Shown here: positions 54,721 through 62,883 of the stretch, piece after piece | Layout of the letters: every line of letters begins with the position of its first letter | How positions within the stretch are numbered: position 1 is the first letter of the stretch | From: Parapedobacter tibetensis | GTDB lineage: Bacteria > Bacteroidota > Bacteroidia > Sphingobacteriales > Sphingobacteriaceae | Length of the DNA stretch: 64,000 nt | Assembly: GCF_024643205.1 (NCBI RefSeq) | Contig: NZ_JAMKQJ010000006.1 | Location: 1-64,000, forward strand | Reading direction: 5' to 3' | The notes under the pieces: model-generated | Told to the model about the DNA's origin: nothing | The model's database searches: none | What the model saw: the letters and a program-made list of their open reading frames with translations, nothing else | Made by a program: the position numbers and the translations under genes

Positions 54721-56874
54721 ATGAATAATATGATGAATATAAAAGCAACTATTTATTTTTTTGCTGTTCCTTTATTTTTCTGCATCCTTCTGTTGTCCTG
54801 TGAAAGTGCGCGATATGACGACGCATTGAGCCCAGAAAAAGCGCTGGAAAGTTTTACCATAGCTGCGGGTTTTACCATCGAAACATTTGCATCCGAACCT
54901 TACATTATAGATCCAGTGGATATGGTCTTTGATGAGTCTGGCAATATCTATTTAATAGAAATGGGGGATTACCCCTACAAACCGGAACTGGGAGAAGGTA
55001 AAGGAAAGATCAAACTATTGAAAGATGTCGATGGCGACGGGAAAATAGATTCCGTGGTGGTATTTGCCGAGGGGATCCAAGATGCGACAAGCCTGCTGCC
55101 TTGGGACGGCGGCGTGATCGTGACCAGTGCACCGGATATCTTGTACTTGAAGGATACCGATGGGGATGGTATAGCCGATGAGCGAGAAGTATTGTTTACA
55201 GGTTTTTTTGAAAATAATTCGGAAGCGCAGATTACCAGTTTACGCTATGGGGTTGACAATTGGATTTATGCAAACAACAACGGTCAAATAGGTGCCGTGA
55301 AATTTAATCGGTTGCAGGATGCCCCGGCGGTGTCCGTGGGGGGGGGAGACTTTAGGTTTAGGCTTGACAAAAACCTGTTTGAAGCCGAGAGCGGAGCCGG
55401 GCAATTTGGTTTGGCCGTGGATGACTGGGGCAACCGTTTTTTTACACAGAACACGCTACATATTCAAACTGCACCTATCCCCAGGCGGTACTTACATAGG
55501 CATGGATACCTGCCTTCCTATTCATCGGTTTCAAATATTTATGCGCATGATTTAAGGGTATACCAGATCAGCGAGCCCCCCTACTGGCGGGTGGCGCGCA
55601 GTACACGCCGCCAACAGCAATATGATGAAGCGGGCTTAGATAGAACAGAGCATATTGAGGGGCATTTTACCGGAGCTTCAGGAGGCACCCTGTATGCCGC
55701 CGATCTTTTCCCGGAATCCTTTTACGGCAATGTGTTTACGGCTGAAGTGGCCTGCAACCTGATCCACCGCGACGTCATTGTGCCCATTGACGAGGGACCA
55801 TTCTTTTCGGCAAGACGCGATTCTTCTGAATTGGAACGTGAATTTTTAGCGTCAAAAGATACCTGGTTTAGACCCGTCAATTTCAGTGTGGGCCCCGATG
55901 GAGCACTGTACATCATTGATATGTATCGGCAACACATTGAAACTCCTGTTTCCATTCCGGATGACCTGAAAACGGAAATGGATTTTTTATATGGCAACCA
56001 ATATGGCCGGGTTTATAAGGTATATCCGGAAGACAAGACACCACCTGCACTAGCGAGTCCAAACCTGAGGGACGTACCTACAGCGGAATTGGTTGATTTA
56101 TTGACCAGAAATGACCAATGGTGGCGTATCCAAGCCCAGCGTTTGATTGTAGAACGGCAGGATAAATCAATTATCCCGGCATTAGAGGAGATGGTTCATC
56201 AGCATTCGGATCCCCGTACGAGGTTACATGCCTTATATAGCCTGGAAGGGCTGGATGCATTGACAGGCTCAATCGTAGAGAAGGCGTTGGATGACCAGGA
56301 TGCACAAGTGAGGAGACATGCCATTGTATTATCAGAGCGCTATCCGGAAAATGTTCGCTTACTCGCCACCAAAGTTGACGATCCAGCATCCCAAACCGCT
56401 TTCCAGGCAACATTAAGCATCGGGCAGTTTTCGGATGAGGTCGCCGTAGCCGTTTTAGCCAAAGTTGTACAGCAGCATGGTGGTGACGACTGGTTTAGGA
56501 AGGCTGTATTGAGTTCAGAAGCAGGTTCTTCGGTAGCGCTTTTGGAAATGCTATCGAAAGCGCGATTTTTCGATCAATCGGGAAACGACAAAATCAGTTT
56601 CCTCACAGATTTTGCCTATGTGATCGGTGCGCGTGGCAAGTTAAACGAGATTCAATCCCTTGTGCGTGTTTTGACAAAGGCAAATAACGAAGATAGCGAA
56701 AAACTACAACTGGCTTATTTGGCTGGTCTTGCAAAGGGAGTGGGAAAAGCAACGTTTTCAGGTGACCAAAAGCAGCAGATGATTACATTGCTTGAAGCGC
56801 AAAAGAAGACTTCCGCTGATGTTGAAAAAGCAGTTGACGGTGTGGTATCGGCCCTCAGTCAGGATAACGGTTAA
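54721..56874 (+). CDS. TIGR02604-type dehydrogenase with HEAT repeats, lipoprotein (paralogue)
   Basis: A 717-aa close paralogue of the protein encoded at 26804, aligned over its full length by eye with nearly all motifs kept (MVFDESGNIYLIEMGDYPYKPE, GFFENNSEAQIT, SGAGQFGLAVDDWGNRFFTQN, FTGASGGTLYAADLFPESFYGNVF, DMYRQHIETPVSIP). Lipobox ILLLSC near Cys27. The C-terminal 250 residues are HEAT-like. No haem motif. It starts 2 bases after the chimera and is followed by a HiPIP gene, as in module 1. Confidence 0.85.
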   Translation: MNNMMNIKATIYFFAVPLFFCILLLSCESARYDDALSPEKALESFTIAAGFTIETFASEPYIIDPVDMVFDESGNIYLIEMGDYPYKPELGEGKGKIKLLKDVDGDGKIDSVVVFAEGIQDATSLLPWDGGVIVTSAPDILYLKDTDGDGIADEREVLFTGFFENNSEAQITSLRYGVDNWIYANNNGQIGAVKFNRLQDAPAVSVGGGDFRFRLDKNLFEAESGAGQFGLAVDDWGNRFFTQNTLHIQTAPIPRRYLHRHGYLPSYSSVSNIYAHDLRVYQISEPPYWRVARSTRRQQQYDEAGLDRTEHIEGHFTGASGGTLYAADLFPESFYGNVFTAEVACNLIHRDVIVPIDEGPFFSARRDSSELEREFLASKDTWFRPVNFSVGPDGALYIIDMYRQHIETPVSIPDDLKTEMDFLYGNQYGRVYKVYPEDKTPPALASPNLRDVPTAELVDLLTRNDQWWRIQAQRLIVERQDKSIIPALEEMVHQHSDPRTRLHALYSLEGLDALTGSIVEKALDDQDAQVRRHAIVLSERYPENVRLLATKVDDPASQTAFQATLSIGQFSDEVAVAVLAKVVQQHGGDDWFRKAVLSSEAGSSVALLEMLSKARFFDQSGNDKISFLTDFAYVIGARGKLNEIQSLVRVLTKANNEDSEKLQLAYLAGLAKGVGKATFSGDQKQQMITLLEAQKKTSADVEKAVDGVVSALSQDNG

Positions 56875-56888
56875 TTACATGTTGAATA

Positions 56889-57260
56889 ATGGAGAGACCA
56901 ATGAATACGCGACGGTATTTTTTACATAAATTGATTGCTACAGGGTTCTACTTCCTTGCTGGAAGTACAGTCTTAAGTGCTTGCAAAGGAGGAAATAAGA
57001 GAAGCCAGGAAAACGGTAAAGAAGCCAGTGACCGGTTCGGTGGCAACTGTGGTGATTTTTCAAAATTGACTGAGGGTGATTTTCAAACCAGGAAGAAATT
57101 GGGATATGTCGAAAAATCTCCTGCGGAAGATACGCAGTGCCAGTATTGTAATCTCTGGCTCCCACCGAAAGAAAATCAAACTTGTGGGGGGTGTACGTTA
57201 TTTGCAGGACCAATCGAAGCAGAAGGAACCTGTACGTATTGGGTGCCAAGGCAACAGTGA
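56889..57260 (+). CDS. high-potential iron-sulfur protein (HiPIP), Tat lipoprotein (paralogue)
   Basis: A 123-aa paralogue of the HiPIP encoded at 28941. Twin-Arg motif NTRRYFLHK and lipobox LSAC (Cys32). Cluster cysteines 84, 87, 102 and 115 keep the C-x2-C-x14-C-x12-C spacing, and the extra Cys99 is also kept. It should carry electrons from the dehydrogenase-like protein encoded 14 bases upstream (inference). Confidence 0.88.
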   Translation: MERPMNTRRYFLHKLIATGFYFLAGSTVLSACKGGNKRSQENGKEASDRFGGNCGDFSKLTEGDFQTRKKLGYVEKSPAEDTQCQYCNLWLPPKENQTCGGCTLFAGPIEAEGTCTYWVPRQQ

Positions 57261-57303
57261 CGGATCGGTGCATGGTCTCTCGTACGGAAATTAAACAACA
57301 CTG

Positions 57304-58131
57304 ATGAGCAAATTATTTACGACTACCGGGTTGATGATCTCCATGCTTTTTAGTGGAATTGCCTTTTCAGCGGATCGGCCAAACCGAGCTGAGGCAAAGA
57401 GAGCAATACACTCACCGTTAAGCCAGCAATCGATGGTAAAAATTGTTGCATTCGGCAACTCCATTACTGCACCCCGAAAATCCGTTGATCAAGTTTTCGC
57501 GCAACGTTTGCCAGCGCTGCTGGCAGCTAAGGGAATTGTATGCGAAGTCGTCAATTCGGGTGTGGGAAGCAGTCATACTGGAACCCTTGCTGATAATGAT
57601 TTTGCCAAGGTAAAGCATGGACTTGAACGATTTGAAACAGACGTATTAGCTCACAACCCGGACATTGTGATTATCGGATTTGGGACAAATGATGCCTATA
57701 TCGATGAAAATACACCAAACGGAACATCACGTATAAATGTGCCCAAATACCAGGAAAATCTGGCATACATGGTGGAGCGTTTGCAACGAAAAGGCACCAT
57801 TGTCATTTTGACGGCTCCCAGCCCATTGTCATTTCCACGACCGACATTTCAAAATGACAGGCTCTATCAGTATGTCAAAGCCGTCAGGAAACTGTCGAAA
57901 AAATACGATACGGGTTTGGCGGATAATTATAAATTGTATATGGAGTACAGAAAAGATGGAGAAGGATACGAAGTGTTGCTGCCCGACGGAGTTCATCCCA
58001 ATGATGAAGGACACCGGATCATTGCTGAAAATCTGGTCAACTGTATCACAAAAGAATTAAACAGGCAACAAAATCGCCAAAAAATCCGAGTACGTAATTT
58101 GGAGAATAGCATACGGCCGTTTCCGCCATGA
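57304..58131 (+). CDS. SGNH/GDSL-family hydrolase, secreted
   Basis: A 275-aa esterase-like protein with a signal peptide (about residues 1-23, ending AFSAD). SGNH blocks are complete: VAFGNSIT (Ser53), the Gly in NSGVGSSHTG, the Asn in GFGTNDAYID, and DGVHPNDEG (Asp228, His231). Such enzymes remove acetyl or acyl esters from sugars and glycans. It is the last gene of module 3, 43 bases after the HiPIP gene. Confidence 0.88.
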   Translation: MSKLFTTTGLMISMLFSGIAFSADRPNRAEAKRAIHSPLSQQSMVKIVAFGNSITAPRKSVDQVFAQRLPALLAAKGIVCEVVNSGVGSSHTGTLADNDFAKVKHGLERFETDVLAHNPDIVIIGFGTNDAYIDENTPNGTSRINVPKYQENLAYMVERLQRKGTIVILTAPSPLSFPRPTFQNDRLYQYVKAVRKLSKKYDTGLADNYKLYMEYRKDGEGYEVLLPDGVHPNDEGHRIIAENLVNCITKELNRQQNRQKIRVRNLENSIRPFPP

Positions 58132-58171
58132 TCACTCCAATTACGCCAAATGTTTTTTTTTATATAAAATA

Positions 58172-58202
58172 TTTGGATTTTATATTTAGTTTGTTATATT
58201 TG
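58172..58202 (+). promoter_or_regulatory. consensus Bacteroidota promoter
   Basis: TTTG at 58172-58175, a 19-base spacer, then TATATTTG at 58195-58202, a perfect TAnnTTTG -7 box. It would give a leader of about 280 bases to the gene at 58492, with the palindrome at 58434 inside it. Confidence 0.6.
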
Positions 58203-58433
58203 TTTTAGTAAACCACTTATAAATCTCAGTTAGATTGTTGGGATAGGATTTTGGAATTTATAGCTGCTTTTTGGAGAAGTCCGTTGTAGTAAGCTATATA
58301 AGATAATTTGTTTATTCGTTATTACAGGTTCCATAATTGTTCAACTAATTTACAGAAAAATTGTGAGATTAGCATCGATAAATAGCTGTACAAAATTACT
58401 TACCAGTTAGAAATTTCTTTTTTTTATCAATGT

Positions 58434-58449
58434 ACGTGTACGTACACGT
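58434..58449. promoter_or_regulatory. 16-bp perfect palindrome, LacI-type operator of the second class
   Basis: ACGTGTACGTACACGT, self-complementary and centred on CG-type symmetry, 43 bases before ATG 58492. It shares CGTGTACG and CACG with the site at 22667, and differs from the GGTAACGTTACC class. Confidence 0.6.
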
Positions 58450-58491
58450 CAATACTTTTTTTTTATAGTTTTTACTTTAATCTAAGTATTT

Positions 58492-59139
58492 ATGAGAAGG
58501 GTATTTCACAACAATATTGCTTGCAAAAGACGGTTTATCCAACAGCATGTGATTTATTCGGCGGTCGTGTTACTAATGGTATTGTCAGTGCCCCTAGGGG
58601 CTGCTGCGCATTATTTTAGTGAAGGGAATAGGGGGCATCCCCTTTTTTCACCGATTTCGGTTACGTACACGATATTTAATGATGCCGCTCAGGAACTTAC
58701 TGTTTCCGATGCCTATTCATATGTGAACGATGTGATGGCCGGAACAGCCACTATTTCCTGGATGGTAGTCTGGCATTATAAAAATTCGGGACTAAGGGTT
58801 CATATGTTATCTCCTAAAGGCAAGAAAATATTCCATTTCCGTTTCCCGTCAGTCCGATTGGCAGGCGAAGATGAACACAAGTTGGATAAGTTCTACCGTA
58901 ACAGGATCATGCAGCGCCATTCCGGAAAAGCATCTACGTTCCTTGCGGTACATGAACCTTTCAAGAAAAAACCTTGGATTGAATCGGTGAGGGTGGAAGG
59001 AGAAGCTTTGTTAATACGCTATAAAGCGGCATGTGGGAAAGAATCAAAGATTTTGCTAAAGCTGCCGTTTAAACTGCAATTTGTCATGCACCCAATATTT
59101 GCATTTAATAATTTATGCGGTTATATTATTTGTTTGTAA
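58492..59139 (+). CDS. secreted protein resembling the C-terminal domain of a heparinase-like lyase
   Basis: A 215-aa protein with an N-terminal signal/anchor (about residues 20-40, ending GAAAHYF). The latter half (GLRVHMLSPKG, then KASTFLAVHEPFKKKPWIESVRVEG) resembles the beta-sheet C-terminal region of heparinase II/III-type lyases (STF-x-x-x-x-EP, then a short strand). The helical catalytic domain is missing, so it is probably a truncated, deletion-derived gene, though the frame is open and starts behind a promoter and an operator. Confidence in the family is low. Confidence 0.45.
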   Translation: MRRVFHNNIACKRRFIQQHVIYSAVVLLMVLSVPLGAAAHYFSEGNRGHPLFSPISVTYTIFNDAAQELTVSDAYSYVNDVMAGTATISWMVVWHYKNSGLRVHMLSPKGKKIFHFRFPSVRLAGEDEHKLDKFYRNRIMQRHSGKASTFLAVHEPFKKKPWIESVRVEGEALLIRYKAACGKESKILLKLPFKLQFVMHPIFAFNNLCGYIICL

Positions 59140-59347
59140 AACCGCATGTAAAACGCATTTAATTGTTGTGTGGATTTTCGTAAGTATTGTACAATGCCTG
59201 ATCGGGGCTTTGGTAGTTTGATAATTAAAATGAAGTTTTAGTATCATGATGATCATACTTATACGGGTTCCAACAAAGTAATTTGGACGGATCCATTCAA
59301 TAAGCGTAATTATTAATCTTCACCTTAAATAATAAAACCGATGTATT

Positions 59348-59623
59348 ATGAACAAAACACATTACAAAGATGAATTCTATGGTGTAGAAATAGGAAATAA
59401 GCTTTCTGTTTTCTTACCAAGATGGACCATGCGGATTTTTTTTTCGCCGCCATTGGGCGCTGCAAATTTGACGGCAGAAATCGTTAAGCATCGAACTACT
59501 GGAACGGGGGCGTATGTTTTCTTTTTTAGTGGTATCGGGTACGTGCATGAAATAATAAAAAGGGAGAAATTGCCCAGATGGTTAGACGGCTTTCACCAGT
59601 ACATGTCAACTCTATTGCGATGA
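59348..59623 (+). CDS. hypothetical protein, 91 aa
   Basis: A short frame with ordinary composition, no signal peptide and no strong membrane helix. A hydrophobic patch (GAYVFFFSGIGYVHEI) sits near residue 55, and the C-terminus is basic. It lies 31 bases before the SusC gene. I do not recognise it. It could be a small cytoplasmic protein or the remnant of a larger one. Confidence 0.4.
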   Translation: MNKTHYKDEFYGVEIGNKLSVFLPRWTMRIFFSPPLGAANLTAEIVKHRTTGTGAYVFFFSGIGYVHEIIKREKLPRWLDGFHQYMSTLLR

Positions 59624-59654
59624 ATATTTAACTACTCTATCAACGTTTTAAATT

Positions 59655-62600
59655 ATGAAAAATGAAATTTACAAATACGTTATTTTTGTGATGGCAGCGC
59701 TGCTGCCATATCCCTCCTCGATTACACTTGGTGCGATTGAAGCCAACCCAATTCAACAGGAACGCACGGTTAAGGGTCGCGTAACTGATGCCAACGAAGC
59801 CGGTATCATCGGGGCCAGCATCAAAGTAAAGGGAACAACCATTGGTGCCGTTACGGACATGAGTGGATGGTTTACGGTCACCGTTCCGGATGAAAATGCC
59901 ATATTGGAAATCTCGTATGTCGGGTATACGACGAAAGAGGTGCCAATCAGGGGGGTGACCGAGGTGCGGGTAATCCTGGAGGAGGCTGCCTCTGAGATGG
60001 AAGAAGTGGTCATCACCGCTTTCGGTACACAGAAAAAGGAAAGTGTGTCAGCCGCCATTACCACGGTAAAGCCTTCCGACCTGAAGATCCCGTCGAGTAA
60101 CCTGACGGCTGCGTTGGCCGGCCGGGTGGCCGGTGTGATTGCGTACCAGCGATCGGGTGAACCGGGGCTGGACAATGCGGAATTTTATATCCGTGGGGTG
60201 ACGTCGTTCAGTACGGCCGGTAAACGGGATCCGCTGATCCTGATTGACCGGGTGGAAATGACTGCGAATGACCTGGCGAGAATGAATGTGGACGACATTG
60301 CATCGTTCTCCGTGATGAAAGATGCCAGTGCGGCAGCGTTATATGGCGCGCGAGGGGCAAACGGTGTGATTCTGGTCACCACCAAAGAAGGAAGTGTAGA
60401 CCGCTTAACGATCAGCGTAAGAGGCGAACAGTCCAATTCGTACAATACGAAGATGCTGGATCTGGCCGACCCGGTTACCTATATGCGGCTGCACAATGAA
60501 GCCGTACGGACGCGGGATGCGATGGTGCCGTTGCCGTATTCATCCGCGAAGATCCGGGGTACCGAACTGGGCCTGGATCCGCTCCGGTATCCGGCCGTGA
60601 ACTGGTACGACTACCTGATCGATGACAAGGCCACCAACCGGCGGATCAACCTGAACCTGACCGGTGGGGGCCAGTCCGTGCAGTATTACCTGGCGGCCAA
60701 CTACCAGAACGACCAGGGTATCCTTAAAGAAAGTGAGGACAACCAGCTCAAGAACAACATCGATATCGACCGGTTGCAGGTCCGCTCGAACGTGACGATC
60801 AAGTTTGCACCCACCACAACGGGGGTGGTACGTGCCTACGGATCGTTTGACGACCGGACAGGTCCTTTTATCCCAAATATGAGGGACGAATATGATAGAC
60901 CCGTGACCGGTGGTGCCGCAGTATTCCGCACAGCACGGAATGCCTCGCAGGTGAGTTTCCTCCCTTATTACCCGGCAGATGAAGCGAACGAGTTTACCAA
61001 GCATATCCTTTTCGGCAGGGATACGGAGATGTCCATGACGAACCCGTGGGCTATCCTGGCCAGTTCGTTCCAGGAATCAAGGGAATCCATGATGCAGGTG
61101 CAGCTGGAAATGGACCATAAGTTCACCGGGAAATTAGAGGGGCTCACGGCCTGGGGACTATACAACGCGCAGCGGAAAGGCTATTACGACCATACCCGTT
61201 CGTCGTTTCCGTTTTATTACAGTATGGCGAATACCATCGATGGATCCTACCGGCTGCTGCCGCTGAACCCGGACTCCGGAACCGAATACCTGAATTATGT
61301 GGGCGGCGGCAGGAGGGTCGAAGCCACTCAGTACGGGGAGCTGCGGTTAACGTATAACAAGATTTTGAACGGTAAGCATGATCTCAGTGGCTCCCTGGTC
61401 GGTACGATACGGAATGCGACGGGTACGATTAACGTTTTTACGGATGTGGCGGATCTGCTTCAGATAGCCCTGCCAAGAAGGAATATTTCGACAGCCGGCC
61501 GGTTTGCTTACGGGTATGATTCCCGTTATTACGCGGAGTTCGCCTATGGACTAAACGGCACGGAGCGGTTTGCAGAACGTAACCGGTGGGGTTTCTTCCC
61601 CACGGTGGGAGCAAGCTGGGTGATAAGCAACGAAGCGTTCATGTCCGGTCTGAAGGACAAGATCACGACTCTGAGGCTGCGGGGAACATATGGTGAAGTA
61701 GGAAACGACCAAATCGGTTCGGACATCGACCGGTTCTTCTATCTTTCCCAGATCGATATGAATGCTGGAGCATCGTACCCGTTCGGTGTACCGGGTACCG
61801 TTAACCATTCCCGTTCAGGCATCACGATCAACCGGTATGCCAATGAACTGATCACCTGGGAAATTGCCCGGAAAGCCAACCTGGGTATTGAGCTGGGGCT
61901 ATTCAATGACTTCACCCTGATTGCTGATTTCTTTCACGAAAAACGCAGCAATATCCTGCAGACCCGGCAGGATATCCCGACGACCATGGGTATCCGCGGT
62001 ACTCCGCAGGCCAACGTAGGTGTTGCTGAGGGGCGGGGATTCGAAGCGGAGATGAAATACAACAAAACGCTGGCCAATGGCCTCTGGTTCTCGATAAATG
62101 GTAACTTCACCTATGCGACCGCCCGTTTCAAGCAGTATGAGGAACCGGATTACAGCGATGTTCCCTGGCGTACGCGTGTAGGCCTGAAAATCAGCCAGCC
62201 GATGGGACTCATTGCCGAACGGTTGTTCGTCGATGCGGAAGAAGTGAATAATTCGCCCGTGCAGGAGTTCGGGGAATACATGGCGGGTGATATCAAATAT
62301 AAGGATATCAATAACGACGGCAAGATCAACTCAGACGACGTGGTGCCGATCGGCCATCCGACTACTCCCGAAATCATCTATGGAACGTCTTTTTCGATCG
62401 GGTATAAAGCATTCGACGTCAACTTTTTCATTCAGGGTTCCGGCAGATCCTCGTTCTTTATCAGCCCGGTTGCCCTTACGCCATTCACCGGTCGTGGGCA
62501 GAAAGCCCTGACCCAGCTGATCGCGGACGATCACTGGTCTGAAACCAACCGGGATATCTATGCGTTCTGGCCGCGGTTATCGGAGTATGCTATTGGTAAT

Positions 62601-62849
62601 AACAACCAGCAAAGTACCCACTGGCTGCGTGACGGTACGTTTGTACGGCTGAAGCAGGCTGAAGTGGGTTACACCCTGCCGGAGGGACTGACCAAAAGAG
62701 TCCATGTGAACATGATGCGGGTGTACCTGAGCGGAACCAACCTGCTTTACTGGTCTACGTTTAAGTTGTGGGATCCGGAAATGGCCGGACTGGGATTGGG
62801 TTACCCGGTTCAGCGGGTGTTCAACGTGGGTGTGAATGTTAAATTTTAA
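59655..62849 (+). CDS. SusC/RagA-family TonB-dependent transporter
   Basis: A 1064-aa transporter: signal peptide (about 1-28), carboxypeptidase-like domain starting VKGRVTDANEAGIIG, linker MEEVVITAFGTQKKES, plug motifs PLILIDRVEM and DIASFSVMKDASAAALYGARGANGVILVTTKEG, barrel ending in Phe. The usual VDGV of the plug is IDRV here. Its codon use is visibly more GC-rich than that of genes at 58-59 kb, so it may have a different origin. The SusD partner begins 34 bases later. Confidence 0.94.
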   Translation: MKNEIYKYVIFVMAALLPYPSSITLGAIEANPIQQERTVKGRVTDANEAGIIGASIKVKGTTIGAVTDMSGWFTVTVPDENAILEISYVGYTTKEVPIRGVTEVRVILEEAASEMEEVVITAFGTQKKESVSAAITTVKPSDLKIPSSNLTAALAGRVAGVIAYQRSGEPGLDNAEFYIRGVTSFSTAGKRDPLILIDRVEMTANDLARMNVDDIASFSVMKDASAAALYGARGANGVILVTTKEGSVDRLTISVRGEQSNSYNTKMLDLADPVTYMRLHNEAVRTRDAMVPLPYSSAKIRGTELGLDPLRYPAVNWYDYLIDDKATNRRINLNLTGGGQSVQYYLAANYQNDQGILKESEDNQLKNNIDIDRLQVRSNVTIKFAPTTTGVVRAYGSFDDRTGPFIPNMRDEYDRPVTGGAAVFRTARNASQVSFLPYYPADEANEFTKHILFGRDTEMSMTNPWAILASSFQESRESMMQVQLEMDHKFTGKLEGLTAWGLYNAQRKGYYDHTRSSFPFYYSMANTIDGSYRLLPLNPDSGTEYLNYVGGGRRVEATQYGELRLTYNKILNGKHDLSGSLVGTIRNATGTINVFTDVADLLQIALPRRNISTAGRFAYGYDSRYYAEFAYGLNGTERFAERNRWGFFPTVGASWVISNEAFMSGLKDKITTLRLRGTYGEVGNDQIGSDIDRFFYLSQIDMNAGASYPFGVPGTVNHSRSGITINRYANELITWEIARKANLGIELGLFNDFTLIADFFHEKRSNILQTRQDIPTTMGIRGTPQANVGVAEGRGFEAEMKYNKTLANGLWFSINGNFTYATARFKQYEEPDYSDVPWRTRVGLKISQPMGLIAERLFVDAEEVNNSPVQEFGEYMAGDIKYKDINNDGKINSDDVVPIGHPTTPEIIYGTSFSIGYKAFDVNFFIQGSGRSSFFISPVALTPFTGRGQKALTQLIADDHWSETNRDIYAFWPRLSEYAIGNNNQQSTHWLRDGTFVRLKQAEVGYTLPEGLTKRVHVNMMRVYLSGTNLLYWSTFKLWDPEMAGLGLGYPVQRVFNVGVNVKF

Positions 62850-62883
62850 TAACTGCTGAAAGTTGGCAATAAACGATTTACGA

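Larger units (their letters stand above)
58132..58491. other. AT-rich intergenic regulatory region
   Basis: About 360 bases separate module 3 from the next genes. It holds one strong promoter (58172-58202) and one perfect palindrome (58434-58449). No coding frame is convincing. Confidence 0.6.

Noticed and set aside
58671..58684. GTTACGTACACGA as another operator
   Set aside because: It is inside the coding frame at 58492, lacks symmetry on the left side and has no promoter near it.
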